DNA from: Histomonas meleagridis
Lineage: Eukaryota; Parabasalia; Tritrichomonadida; Dientamoebidae
Length of the DNA: 64,000 nt
Direction of reading: 5' to 3'
Assembly (NCBI GenBank): GCA_020186115.1
Contig: WSYJ01000182.1
Coordinates: 124,001-188,000 of the forward strand
The notes below the pieces were generated by a model. That model had not been told where the DNA came from and ran no database searches. It worked only from the letters and a program-made list of their open reading frames with translations. A program made the translations under genes and the position numbers. Within the stretch, counting starts at the first letter, position 1. The number at the start of each line of letters is the position of its first letter. Shown here one piece after another: positions 10,733 through 20,370 of the stretch.

Positions 10733-12085
10733 ATGTTTTGTTTGGTTTACAACCCTCAAAGAAAATTAAAGATGTTGAGTTTCCTCCTCGTATTGGCCAA
10801 CTCCTACCAAAATTGCACTCATTTCTACGAGGTAAAAAAATCAGCTCAAATATTTACAACAACACTTAAGAGAAATGAAAGAATTTGTCTTAATATTACA
10901 AGATCGAGAACAGCAATTCTCTTAAATACATTCGCTTATACTACAATGGAAACATTTACCAAATGTAATCAGTCGTATTGCCTTCAAGGAACCTTTTCAG
11001 TCGAAGATAATATTGGAGGCTTTTGGTTTGGCGATGAAGAAGGTATTTTTACTATACAAAGCAACCAAGAAGGATCTAATTTTGTTTCTTTTGGTGCTGC
11101 TGTTTTCCCATTTAACTGTGATGACATTTTATTATCCAATTCACTTCAAGATTCTTTATATATAACAGCTGAAAGTCAAAAAACATATTGTTATTTCAAC
11201 AGCGCTCTTGGAGATAACAGATATGAATTCAATTTCAGCTTTGATCCCATTAATCCAATTCTTGTATTATATGGTGAATCAAAACCTGAACATATTTTTG
11301 CATCAACTCAACTCATCATACGTGAAAACAACAGTGCATTCATTATGCGTAAACTTTCGAATTTTTCAGAGATCCATGCATCTGATTTTGGATTAAAATT
11401 CAGTTCAGATCATAATTACAACAGTGTTTTCTTCAAAGACCTCATTCACTCCAAAGGTTTCCGTGTTATCTATGGTTACCAACCATCTCCAGAAGAATCA
11501 AATACCAAAAAATATATTCTCATCGCATTATCAGTTTTTGTTCCGGTCTCAGTTATTACAGTCCTAACTATTTTTTATTTCAAAAAGAATCGAAAAGTTC
11601 GGAACGAAATTTCATGGCCAGCAGATAAAGAAGATAATATGGATGAAGATAACAAAGTTGACTTAGACCCAGAAAATCCAAAAACGTACGCTGAAGTACC
11701 AACTGTTACACCTATTGGTGAAGGATTTCCTGAAAGTTCTTCTTGTCCATATCGAAAGAAAATTATTGATGTTGAATCTCCGACAGAATATCCTTCTGTG
11801 GGTATAACATTTGAAGACTCAGGTCCACAGATTCCGCATATGCCTGAAAACTGTTCTTCAAGTTTTCCAGATCCGGAAAATATACCAACAGTAAGTATCA
11901 AATACGAAACTTCGAGTGAAAAAGCATTCGAATCAGAGTCTAAAAGCGTTTCAGATTCCACATTCCCAGATTCAGAAGAATTCCCTACAGTGAAAATGTT
12001 ATATGAAGATTCAAGTAGTCGGTTTGAATCAGTTTCTATATCAAAGAGTAATTCTGAGCCAAGTTTATCAAGTTCGGTTGATTGA
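10733..12085 (+). CDS. Type I membrane protein with a repeated tail motif
   Basis: The 450-residue protein has an N-terminal signal peptide (hydrophobic LSFLLVLANSY at about 15-25), a Cys-containing extracellular region of about 230 residues with sequons (NIT, NQS, NFS, NNS), one membrane span (about 263-283, ILIALSVFVPVSVITVLTIF) and a 165-residue acidic Ser/Pro-rich cytoplasmic tail. The tail repeats a motif with core P-[ST]-V and then F/Y-E-D/T-S: VPTVTPIGE, YPSVGITFEDS, IPTVSIKYETS and FPTVKMLYEDS. The ATG at 10772 would give a shorter n-region and is an alternative start. I do not recognise the ectodomain. The tail could recruit adaptors or kinases, which is inference. Confidence 0.75.
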   Translation: MFCLVYNPQRKLKMLSFLLVLANSYQNCTHFYEVKKSAQIFTTTLKRNERICLNITRSRTAILLNTFAYTTMETFTKCNQSYCLQGTFSVEDNIGGFWFGDEEGIFTIQSNQEGSNFVSFGAAVFPFNCDDILLSNSLQDSLYITAESQKTYCYFNSALGDNRYEFNFSFDPINPILVLYGESKPEHIFASTQLIIRENNSAFIMRKLSNFSEIHASDFGLKFSSDHNYNSVFFKDLIHSKGFRVIYGYQPSPEESNTKKYILIALSVFVPVSVITVLTIFYFKKNRKVRNEISWPADKEDNMDEDNKVDLDPENPKTYAEVPTVTPIGEGFPESSSCPYRKKIIDVESPTEYPSVGITFEDSGPQIPHMPENCSSSFPDPENIPTVSIKYETSSEKAFESESKSVSDSTFPDSEEFPTVKMLYEDSSSRFESVSISKSNSEPSLSSSVD

Positions 12086-12336
12086 TTTCCTCGAAACCCT
12101 TCCAGTTCAGCCGCTAAAGATCATATTTAGATTAATCTTTTTTGGTGAACTTGGATCAAATTGTTTGTAATTCAATAAAAAAGACATTCCTAAAGTTTTT
12201 AATCTTGTAAATAGTTGGAAAGAAGATTTTTTACGTGTAATTTTTAGATCGAAGTTTTTGAGTAAAACATTCAAAAAGTTTTGGGGACAAACGATTGTTT
12301 GAAAAAGTAAAAATAACCGCACTAGACATTTGAGCG

Positions 12337-13431
12337 ATGGCTTATTCGCTTGATTTCTGCGATGCTCCAATTTCTTGCCATGCATGGAACAAAGATGGAA
12401 CTATGGTTGCTCTTTGTCCTAATACCTCGGATCTTTTGATTTATAAAGTTAATGGCAAGACAACAGAACTTCTTTATACTCTCAAAGAACACACTCAACT
12501 CATTAGCAGCTGTGATTGGAACCCAGTCGATGATTCAATTGTTACATGTTCTCATGATCGTAATGCTTATGTCTGGAAATTATCAGAAGATAAAAAAGAA
12601 TGGAAGAAACAACTGGTTCTTCTCAAGTTAGATAGGGCTGCTACATTTGTCAGGTGGTCTCCAGATGGCACAAAGTTTGTTTGTGCAACAGGTTCCAAGA
12701 AATTACGTGTTTGCTCATATGATCCAAATCAAAATTGGTGGCAATCTTTTACCTATGATCACAAGCACCCAACATCACTAACAGTTGATTTCATGCCAGA
12801 CAATCTTCATATTATTTGCTCATGTTCTGATCGTCATATGACATATTTCACAATCGATGATAAAGAAGCTAAAGACCATATGAAGAAATCAGGAAGCAAG
12901 AGCAAGAAGATTGATTTTGCTCTCCAAACTTACTCATGCCAAGGATGGTGCAATGCAACAGCAAGATCTCCAGATGGCGAATGGATTGCTTTCACTTCCC
13001 AAGACTCCTACATCAGATTTGTCAAAACCAGCGAGATAGAACAAGATGATGCCCCAGTTAGACAACATAACATCAATGGCCTTCCATTACTTTCACTTTG
13101 CTTCATAAGCAATACTGCCCTTATTGGTGGTGGATTTGATTGCGCACCTCGTCTCTTCGTTTTGGAAGGTGATGATTGGACTGATCTTGGATTAATTGAT
13201 ATTCCAGAAATTCGCGAAAAGGCATCAGGAGCTGCTTCAAGTGGATTTGCTTCAAAGGCTGCAGCATTTGGTGGAAAGGCTGTTACTAAGAGCGAAGGAA
13301 TTCACAATAATATAATCCTTGGAATTCGTGTAACTAAAGATGCATTCTCAACATGCGCAAACGATGGCAAGCTTGGTATTTGGCCATTTAGCGCACTTAA
13401 GAATCATTTCAAGGGAAAGAAGCTCTTCTGA
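12337..13431 (+). CDS. ARPC1, WD40 subunit of the Arp2/3 complex
   Basis: This 364-residue protein is a WD40 propeller. It starts CDAPISCHAWNKDGTMVA and continues with LKEHTQLISSCDWNP..IVTCSHDRNAYVW, which matches the first blades of ARPC1 (p41-Arc). Later segments, VRWSPDGTKFVCATGSKKLRV and the C-terminal blade ending STCANDGKLGIWPF, fit the family and its usual length of about 370. ARPC1 helps assemble the Arp2/3 complex and contacts nucleation-promoting factors, so this gene is part of branched-actin nucleation. TAACCGC lies about 18 bases before the start. The stop is TGA. Confidence 0.93.
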   Translation: MAYSLDFCDAPISCHAWNKDGTMVALCPNTSDLLIYKVNGKTTELLYTLKEHTQLISSCDWNPVDDSIVTCSHDRNAYVWKLSEDKKEWKKQLVLLKLDRAATFVRWSPDGTKFVCATGSKKLRVCSYDPNQNWWQSFTYDHKHPTSLTVDFMPDNLHIICSCSDRHMTYFTIDDKEAKDHMKKSGSKSKKIDFALQTYSCQGWCNATARSPDGEWIAFTSQDSYIRFVKTSEIEQDDAPVRQHNINGLPLLSLCFISNTALIGGGFDCAPRLFVLEGDDWTDLGLIDIPEIREKASGAASSGFASKAAAFGGKAVTKSEGIHNNIILGIRVTKDAFSTCANDGKLGIWPFSALKNHFKGKKLF

Positions 13432-13567
13432 AATTGAGTAAAAATCATTTTCACTTTTTTGTAAAGTAACCGGGTGCCCCAAATATTGAGAATATAACTG
13501 TTAATTTTCTGGCATTTTTATTGGATGCAATTAGAAAATTTATCCCACACAGGCAAACAAAACAATA

Positions 13568-16500
13568 ATGTCATCGGTAAAATTAAAATTAGTACTCAAC
13601 ACGAAGCAGATTTATATAATAAAATTAATTGGAACAGATTTGAATTCAAATGATAATTTAAAAGCTATCCCAAGATGTGAAGCATCTTCAAACAATAATT
13701 CTAATTGTCTGGTATCATTAAATAATAATTATAATCAATGGAAATATGTTTCTGCATGGGGATCATGTACAAACAATACATCGAATCAAGGGAAATCTGT
13801 TTCTTCATACAATATTAATAATCAATGGAAATCTGTTTCTGCATGGGGATCATGCGCAAACAATACATCGAATCAAGGGAAATCTGTTTCTTCATACAAT
13901 ATTAATAATCAATGGAAATCTGTTTCTGCATGGGGATCATGTACAAACAATACATCGAATCAAGGGAAATCTGTTTCTTCATACAATATTAATAATCAAG
14001 AGAAATCTGTTTCTTCATACAATATTAATAATCAAGGGAAATCTGTTTCTTCATACAATATTAATAATCAATGGAAATCTGTTTCTTCATACAATATTAA
14101 TAATCAAGGGAAATCTGTTTCTTCATACAATATTAATAATCAATGGAAATCTGTTTTTTCATACAATATTAATAATCAAGGGAAATCTGTTTCTTCATAC
14201 AATATTAATAATCAAGAGAAATCTGTTTTTTCATACAATATTAATAATCAAGGGAAATCTGTTTCTTCATACAATATTAATAATCAATGGAAATCTGTTT
14301 TTTCATACAATATTAATAATCAATGGAAATCTGTTTCTTCATACAATATTAATAATCAAGGGAAATCTGTTTCTTCATACAATATTAATAATCAATGGAA
14401 ATCTGTTTCTGCATGGGGATCATGCGCAAACAATACATCGAATCAAGAGAAATCTGTTTCTTCATACAATATTAATAATCAATGGAAATCTGTTTCTTCA
14501 TACAATATTAATAATCAATGGAAATCTGTTTCTGCATGGGGATCATGTACAAACAATACATCGAATCAAGAGAAATCTGTTTCTTCATACAATATTAATA
14601 ATCAATGGAAATCTGTTTCTGCATGGGGATCATGCGCAAACAATACATCGAATCAAGGGAAATCTGTTTCTTCATACAATATTAATAATCAAGGGAAATC
14701 TGTTTCTTCATACAATATTAATAATCAATGGAAATCTGTTTCTTCATACAATATTAATAATCAAGGGAAATCTGTTTCTTCATACAATATTAATAATCAA
14801 GGGAAATCTGTTTCTTCATACAATATTAATAATCAAGAGAAATCTGTTTCTTCATACAATATTAATAATCAAGGGAAATCTGTTTCTGCATGGGGATCAT
14901 GCGCAAACAATACATCGAATCAAGGGAAATCTGTTTCTTCAAACAATACATCGAATCAAGAGAAATCTGTTTCTTCATACAATATTAATAATCAATGGAA
15001 ATCTGTTTCTTCATACAATATTAATAATCAATGGAAATCTGTTTCTGCATGGGGATCATGCGCAAACAATACATCGAATCAAGAGAAATCTGTTTCTTCA
15101 TACAATATTAATAATCAATGGAAATCTGTTTCTGCATGGGGATCATGTACAAACAATACATCGAATCAAGAGAAATCTGTTTCTTCATACAATATTAATA
15201 ATCAATGGAAATCTGTTTCTGCATGGGGATCATGCGCAAACAATACATCGAATCAAGAGAAATCTGTTTCTTCATACAATATTAATAATCAAGGGAAATC
15301 TGTTTCTTCATACAATATTAATAATCAAGGGAAATCTGTTTCTTCATACAATATTAATAATCAAGGGAAATCTGTTTCTGCATGGGGATCATGCGCAAAC
15401 AATACATCGAATCAAGGGAAATCTGTTTCTTCATACAATATTAATAATCAATGGAAATCTGTTTCTGCATGGGGATCATGCGCAAACAATACATCGAATC
15501 AAGGGAAATCTGTTTCTTCATACAATATTAATAATCAAGAGAAATCTGTTTCTTCATACAATATTAATAATCAAGGGAAATCTGTTTCTTCATACAATAT
15601 TAATAATCAATGGAAATCTGTTTCTTCATACAATATTAATAATCAATGGAAATCTGTTTCTTCATACAATATTAATAATCAAGGGAAATCTGTTTCTTCA
15701 TACAATATTAATAATCAATGGAAATCTGTTTTTTCATACAATATTAATAATCAATGGAAATCTGTTTCTTCATACAATATTAATAATCAAGGGAAATCTG
15801 TTTCTTCATACAATATTAATAATCAATGGAAATCTGTTTCTGCATGGGGATCATGCGCAAACAATACATCGAATCAAGGGAAATCTGTTTCTTCATACAA
15901 TATTAATAATCAATGGAAATCTGTTTCTTCATACAATATTAATAATCAAGGGAAATCTGTTTCTTCATACAATATTAATAATCAAGGGAAATCTGTTTCT
16001 GCATGGGGATCATGCGCAAACAATACATCGAATCAAGGGAAATCTGTTTCTTCAAACAATACATCGAATCAAGAGAAATCTGTTTCTTCATACAATATTA
16101 ATAATCAATGGAAATCTGTTTCTTCATACAATATTAATAATCAATGGAAATCTGTTTCTGCATGGGGATCATGCGCAAACAATACATCGAATCAAGAGAA
16201 ATCTGTTTCTTCATACAATATTAATAATCAAGGGAAATCTGTTTCTGCATGGGGATCATGCGCAAACAATACATCGAATCAAGGGAAATCTGTTTCTTCA
16301 TACAATATTAATAATCAAGGGAAATCTGTTTCTGCATGGGGATCATGCGCAAACAATACATCGAATCAAGGGAAATCTGTTTCTTCAAACAATACATCGA
16401 ATCAAGAGAAATCTGTTTCTTCATACAATATTAATAATCAAGGGAAATCTGTTTCTGCATGGGGATCATGCGCAAACAATACATCGAATCAAGAGAAATC

Positions 16501-16948
16501 TGTTTCTTCATACAATATTAATAATCAATGGAAATCTGTTTCTTCATACAATATTAATAATCAAGGGAAATCTGTTTCTTCATACAATATTAATAATCAA
16601 GGGAAATCTGTTTCTGCATGGGGATCATGCGCAAACAATACATCGAATCAAGGGAAATCTGTTTCTTCATACAATATTAATAATCAAGGGAAATCTGTTT
16701 CTGCATGGGGATCATGTACAAACAATACATCGAATCAAGGGAAATCTGTTTCTTCAAACAATACATCGAATCAAGGGAAATCTGCTTCTTCAAACAATAC
16801 ATCGAATCAAGGGAAATCTGTTTCTTCAAACAATATCTATAATCAATGGAAATCTGTTTCTTCATGGGGATCATGTACAAACAATACATCGAATCAAGGG
16901 AAATCTGCTTCTTCAAACAATATCTATAATCAATTGAATTCAATATAG
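13568..16948 (+). CDS. Giant Asn/Ser tandem-repeat protein of unknown function
   Basis: An open frame of 1126 codons has a unique head of about 57 residues and then an almost perfect array to the end. There are two unit types: a 12-residue unit SVSSYNINNQ(W/G/E)K and a 17-residue unit SVSAWGSC(A/T)NNTSNQ(G/E)K. I count about 21 long and about 59 short units, including the variant SVSSNNTSNQGK. There is no signal peptide or membrane span. Long units each have one Cys and an NNTS sequon, but nothing suggests export. The second plus-strand frame is also open across the whole array because both unit lengths (36 and 51 nt) are multiples of three. The unique N-terminus supports the frame given here, but expression is not proven. 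Confidence 0.6.
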   Translation: MSSVKLKLVLNTKQIYIIKLIGTDLNSNDNLKAIPRCEASSNNNSNCLVSLNNNYNQWKYVSAWGSCTNNTSNQGKSVSSYNINNQWKSVSAWGSCANNTSNQGKSVSSYNINNQWKSVSAWGSCTNNTSNQGKSVSSYNINNQEKSVSSYNINNQGKSVSSYNINNQWKSVSSYNINNQGKSVSSYNINNQWKSVFSYNINNQGKSVSSYNINNQEKSVFSYNINNQGKSVSSYNINNQWKSVFSYNINNQWKSVSSYNINNQGKSVSSYNINNQWKSVSAWGSCANNTSNQEKSVSSYNINNQWKSVSSYNINNQWKSVSAWGSCTNNTSNQEKSVSSYNINNQWKSVSAWGSCANNTSNQGKSVSSYNINNQGKSVSSYNINNQWKSVSSYNINNQGKSVSSYNINNQGKSVSSYNINNQEKSVSSYNINNQGKSVSAWGSCANNTSNQGKSVSSNNTSNQEKSVSSYNINNQWKSVSSYNINNQWKSVSAWGSCANNTSNQEKSVSSYNINNQWKSVSAWGSCTNNTSNQEKSVSSYNINNQWKSVSAWGSCANNTSNQEKSVSSYNINNQGKSVSSYNINNQGKSVSSYNINNQGKSVSAWGSCANNTSNQGKSVSSYNINNQWKSVSAWGSCANNTSNQGKSVSSYNINNQEKSVSSYNINNQGKSVSSYNINNQWKSVSSYNINNQWKSVSSYNINNQGKSVSSYNINNQWKSVFSYNINNQWKSVSSYNINNQGKSVSSYNINNQWKSVSAWGSCANNTSNQGKSVSSYNINNQWKSVSSYNINNQGKSVSSYNINNQGKSVSAWGSCANNTSNQGKSVSSNNTSNQEKSVSSYNINNQWKSVSSYNINNQWKSVSAWGSCANNTSNQEKSVSSYNINNQGKSVSAWGSCANNTSNQGKSVSSYNINNQGKSVSAWGSCANNTSNQGKSVSSNNTSNQEKSVSSYNINNQGKSVSAWGSCANNTSNQEKSVSSYNINNQWKSVSSYNINNQGKSVSSYNINNQGKSVSAWGSCANNTSNQGKSVSSYNINNQGKSVSAWGSCTNNTSNQGKSVSSNNTSNQGKSASSNNTSNQGKSVSSNNIYNQWKSVSSWGSCTNNTSNQGKSASSNNIYNQLNSI
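13741..16936 (+). repeat. Tandem array of 36-nt and 51-nt units
   Basis: The whole 3.2 kb is built from 36-nt and 51-nt units, nearly identical at the base level. The main variable codon is TGG, GGG or GAG before AAA. Blocks of several units recur in the same order (for example long, 12-mer SVSSNNTSNQEK, short, short, long), which points to unequal crossing-over or conversion of multi-unit blocks. The last few units near 16740-16930 are the most divergent, as is common at array edges. Confidence 0.95.
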
Positions 16949-17036
16949 AGAACCACTTCAATTAATAATAATTCATATGATACACACAACGCATTCCACA
17001 CAATAATATAATTTTGCTATTCATAAAGGCACTTTA

Positions 17037-18110
17037 TTACTCACTATACTTCTCGAACAGCTCTTCCCAAGATTCATACTCGACACCATCTGCGTCTACC
17101 AAATATTTTCCATTTGTATCCACGGACACTCTGTTGTATACATTTTTCTCTTTTCCTTCGCCCAAACTTAATGTGAAGCAGTTCATTTCCATATCCTCTA
17201 TGTTAGTATTCGCAAGTTCGGACATGTCGTTGAACACAATGGAATTCATTATGTTTTGCGGACACTTCAAAAAGTGACCGATCTTTCGCATCGCTGTCGG
17301 AGCAGGTCCGAACATAGCCATAAACGCGCAGAATTGCATGAACTCTGTCTCAGGCTGGATCTCCGGGTCAAAGATAAACCTTATCGCATCGCGTGCATTT
17401 GATTCGGTTTGATTTGGCAAACGAAGTAGTTCCGAAACTTTCCGAATAAATTGAACTGTGTTCACTACAGCTTCGTTTGGACAAAGGCGCTTCCAAAAAA
17501 TACTACAATCCTCCCAAAATTGATTTTCAACTGTTGACGATGTTTGCCCACCAAGCTTGAAATATGGATTTTCGGTCACATGAACCATTTTATAGTACTT
17601 CTCGTACTCAGACATGGTGTTGTTGAGGTTTTTTTTCAAAAATTTGCGAAATTTCTCGATTTCATGGAAGCCCATGGACCACGCGTTTTTCACTATTTCG
17701 CGACTGTCTATGATGGGGCGCTTTGAGCGTAATTTCCCGGATCGTTTTTTCTTTTTATTACTATCTGTATCTAAATCTTTGTCTGCGGTTTTATTTTCGT
17801 CATCAAGTTCTTCTTCGTGAGATGGGTTTTCGTTTTCCTCTTCTTCTTCTTTTTCTTTCATTGATTTTTCGAGCTCTTCCCTTTGTTTTAATTGTGCTTC
17901 ATAAATTTGATTGTTTTTCTCTGTCCTTTCAAGAAGCCTTTCGGTACCTTTTACTTTTTTATCTACTTTATCAACATCTTCAAAATGAATTGCATAATAT
18001 TTTTCATTACATTTTTTAATTTTTGCTTTCCATAAATCTGTTTTATTTCTATCGATGAAATAAATGTCATCTCCTCTTTGGAATTGATGGTCTGTTCTCT
18101 CGAAATCCAT
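17037..18110 (-). CDS. Protein with N-terminal chromo-barrel/Tudor-like domain, otherwise unknown
   Basis: From the ATG at 18110 the protein has 357 residues. Residues about 10-60 (QRGDDIYFIDRNKTDLWKAK, then YYAIHFEDVDKVDKKVKGTERLL) look like a small beta-barrel reader of the chromo-barrel/Tudor-knot type found in MRG15/Eaf3-like chromatin proteins. A charged coiled coil and Lys/Arg-rich nuclear signals (KKKKRSGKLRSKRP) follow, and then a compact C-terminal domain of about 200 residues that I do not recognise. An upstream in-frame ATG at 18200 would add 30 residues of poor quality. TTCACCAAAATGG places an initiator-like TCA right before the chosen start. A role in chromatin binding is inference. 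Confidence 0.6.
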   Translation of the reverse strand: MDFERTDHQFQRGDDIYFIDRNKTDLWKAKIKKCNEKYYAIHFEDVDKVDKKVKGTERLLERTEKNNQIYEAQLKQREELEKSMKEKEEEEENENPSHEEELDDENKTADKDLDTDSNKKKKRSGKLRSKRPIIDSREIVKNAWSMGFHEIEKFRKFLKKNLNNTMSEYEKYYKMVHVTENPYFKLGGQTSSTVENQFWEDCSIFWKRLCPNEAVVNTVQFIRKVSELLRLPNQTESNARDAIRFIFDPEIQPETEFMQFCAFMAMFGPAPTAMRKIGHFLKCPQNIMNSIVFNDMSELANTNIEDMEMNCFTLSLGEGKEKNVYNRVSVDTNGKYLVDADGVEYESWEELFEKYSE

Positions 18111-18941
18111 TTTGGTGAATACTAACTCCTCAAACGATAGACTATTTGAATACGATATTTGGATATAAATAATTCTGACACGATATTTCAATGAAATCAA
18201 AATTGCCTTATTTCTGGAAATGATTATTCATTGTGTTTGTCGGCTAGTAATGCTTTTTTATCCTGAATTCTGGAATCATTACTGTTTCGATAAACACTGT
18301 CAGTTCAAACCATGTTTTTTGTTGCTTTATATCATCAGAGTAATTGAAAATTTTTATGTCTTTTCTATGCTTTTTGATCGTATTTTCTTATTATAAACAT
18401 TTTTATCTCCAAATCAAATAATAATATACTAAAATCATATCGTGCTATCAATTGGAATTATTATGTTGTTTATTATATTTCAAAATAAATTTTCATGATA
18501 TTTTGATTTTAAAATGAATAGAACTCAATATCAACTGAATATAAATCAAAATTAACAAAAAATTTAAATATATTATATAATTATAAAAAATGTAATAGAG
18601 AGAGATTTCAACTTTTTAATTTGAACTGGAATTGGTTATCTATCAAAAAAAAATTAAAATAATTTAGTACTTAACAAAGACCATTGATAATTATAAATAT
18701 TTTTTGGGTTTACAAATTAAAATTATAAATGTGTATTGATTTATTATGAACAAAACAAAATTTTTTCTGCGGTGACCGTTTACATATCATGGATTTAATC
18801 GTTTTTCATTCAATTTCTTCTCAATTAATCAGATTAAAGAATGCTTTACAGAAAAGTGTACGTGTCAGAAAGAACGCCACCAAAATTTTGGAGTTCTGAA
18901 TAATAAAATTTTGTGCTAGTGGCATTCTTCCATAATTTTAA
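18111..18941. other. AT-rich intergenic region with an inverted repeat
   Basis: No gene is visible. The only structure is the imperfect hairpin at 18871-18928. Confidence 0.5.
18871..18928. repeat. Imperfect inverted repeat
   Basis: AGAACGCCACCAAAATTTT at 18871 pairs with AAAATTTTGTGCTAGTGGCATTCT ending at 18928, apart from one G-T pair and a 4-5 base bulge, across a loop of about 15 bases. It sits directly before the broken small gene at 18942. It could be a hairpin RNA or a remnant of a mobile-element end. Confidence 0.6.
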
Positions 18942-19223
18942 ATGTACAACCAAAGTTACTACTATAATTATGATGGTCAATATATGTTAAATCCAATGCC
19001 AAATTATTCATTCCAAAATAATCAAAGTTATTATCAAGAATTTTCTCAAATTCAATCTTTTGAATAAACATAGTAAATAATATGGATGAAAACATATTCA
19101 ATTAATAAAATTACAGAATTTTTTATCGAAAAACAAAAACAAAAACGAAGATTAAATAAACAAAGAAATAGAAATGCGCCAATAGTATATAAAATTAAAA
19201 CAAATCGAAGAAATAACGTTTGA
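18942..19223 (+). pseudogene. Broken small Tyr/Asn/Gln-rich gene
   Basis: An ATG at 18942 opens a 41-codon frame (MYNQSYYYNYDGQYMLNPMP at its start) ending at TAA 19067. After two more stops the same frame reopens at an ATG near 19084 and reads a basic 46-codon segment (FIEKQKQKRRLNKQRNRN) to TGA at 19223. A low-complexity head and a basic nucleic-acid-binding-like tail in one frame suggest a single small gene interrupted by stops. A tiny intact 41-residue gene is the alternative. Confidence 0.35.
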
Positions 19224-19473
19224 ATACCTAATAAGAAAGTTTAAATAATTGTTAATAAAAAATTTTTAATATTTTTTTTTTAATCGAAATAAAAAAATTC
19301 CGCGTCTATATCCCGTTAGATATTTAGTAGCTCAAATGAAGCATGTGTTGATTTGCTATAAATTAACAATTAAGAGTTTAATTATGTTTTGTTATTTTAC
19401 TGAATCCATAATTATGGCTGATTAAAACGCTTTCAAAAATTTATACGTTTAGGATTTTTTGGGAAAAGAAATT

Positions 19474-20370
19474 ATGTCTGAAAACATATTCCAACAGGTG
19501 TTTGCATGTGCTAATCGTAGCGTTAATTACATTCAATGCAATGAAAATGAAAATCCAAATAATCAAATCTTAGAAAAAATCGTGAAAAAAAATGAAAGTA
19601 AAATTAATCAAAAATCTAAATCACAGGAAGAAATACCGATAAACCAAAATAAATCACTAAATGAAACAAAAGAATCTTCTACAGAAATTTTGCAGACTCA
19701 AAATATTGAAGATACACAAATAAAAGAAGAAAACACCATAAATGAAGAAGAACAACCCATTTTAGATGAACATGAAGAAGGCCAATCAGAAAGGGATATT
19801 CACACTTTATTGTTAACTCCAACCAAAGAACGTCAGGACATCAAATTCTCAACACTTAATCCACCATCACCTATACTCAAAGAAAACAAATTTTACACAA
19901 CTGATTTACAATTAAATCAAATCAAAAAATCACCAATACATGGTTCAAAAGTTCCTATTAAAGTCAATTCTCCATTTTCTCTAAAAGGAGGAAATAAGAA
20001 ATCCCCATATACGACAACAACAACTCGACGAAAGAAACCAATCTCGGAAAGAGATGAAGCTTTTCAATTCCTTGATGAATTAGAAGCGAGGTATAAAGAA
20101 GTAAACGAATTACTGAATGAAGCTAAAAAGGCGCTTGTAGCGGCAAACAAGAAAAATGAAAAATTACGAAAAAGGAAACTTGAGTTGCAGTTAATGATTG
20201 AAAGATTGAGCGCATCTTCTGCATTGTTAGATGAGAGACTTGAAACACAAGAAAATGAATTTAAAGATAAAGAAGCTGAAAGAGAAGAAGAATGGGAATT
20301 TAGAGTAAGCGAACTTACTACTGAATATGAAACAATTAAATCTGATCTCTACACACAAATCACCAAGTAA
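19474..20370 (+). CDS. Coiled-coil protein, unknown function
   Basis: The ATG at 19474 gives 298 residues; an in-frame TTG 15 bases upstream is not a likely start. The first 190 residues are polar, Glu/Asn/Lys-rich and probably disordered, with several S/T-P sites (LLLTPTKERQD, NPPSPILKEN, KKSPIHGSK) that could be phosphorylated. A short basic patch TTRRKKP follows, and from about residue 198 to the end there is a continuous charged heptad-like coiled coil (FLDELEARYKEVNELLNEAK and onward). Possible roles include cytoskeletal or centrosomal scaffolding, but nothing in the sequence decides. The stop at 20370 is followed by remnants of related-looking sequence. Confidence 0.65.
   Translation: MSENIFQQVFACANRSVNYIQCNENENPNNQILEKIVKKNESKINQKSKSQEEIPINQNKSLNETKESSTEILQTQNIEDTQIKEENTINEEEQPILDEHEEGQSERDIHTLLLTPTKERQDIKFSTLNPPSPILKENKFYTTDLQLNQIKKSPIHGSKVPIKVNSPFSLKGGNKKSPYTTTTTRRKKPISERDEAFQFLDELEARYKEVNELLNEAKKALVAANKKNEKLRKRKLELQLMIERLSASSALLDERLETQENEFKDKEAEREEEWEFRVSELTTEYETIKSDLYTQITK

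Noticed and set aside
13741-16936. CRISPR-like regular repeats
   Set aside because: There are no unique spacers between repeats; the units are contiguous and in frame within a long coding frame of a eukaryotic genome.
13746-16937. Second 1063-codon frame across the array as a separate gene
   Set aside because: It begins inside the repeats, has no unique part, and is open only because the units are multiples of three.
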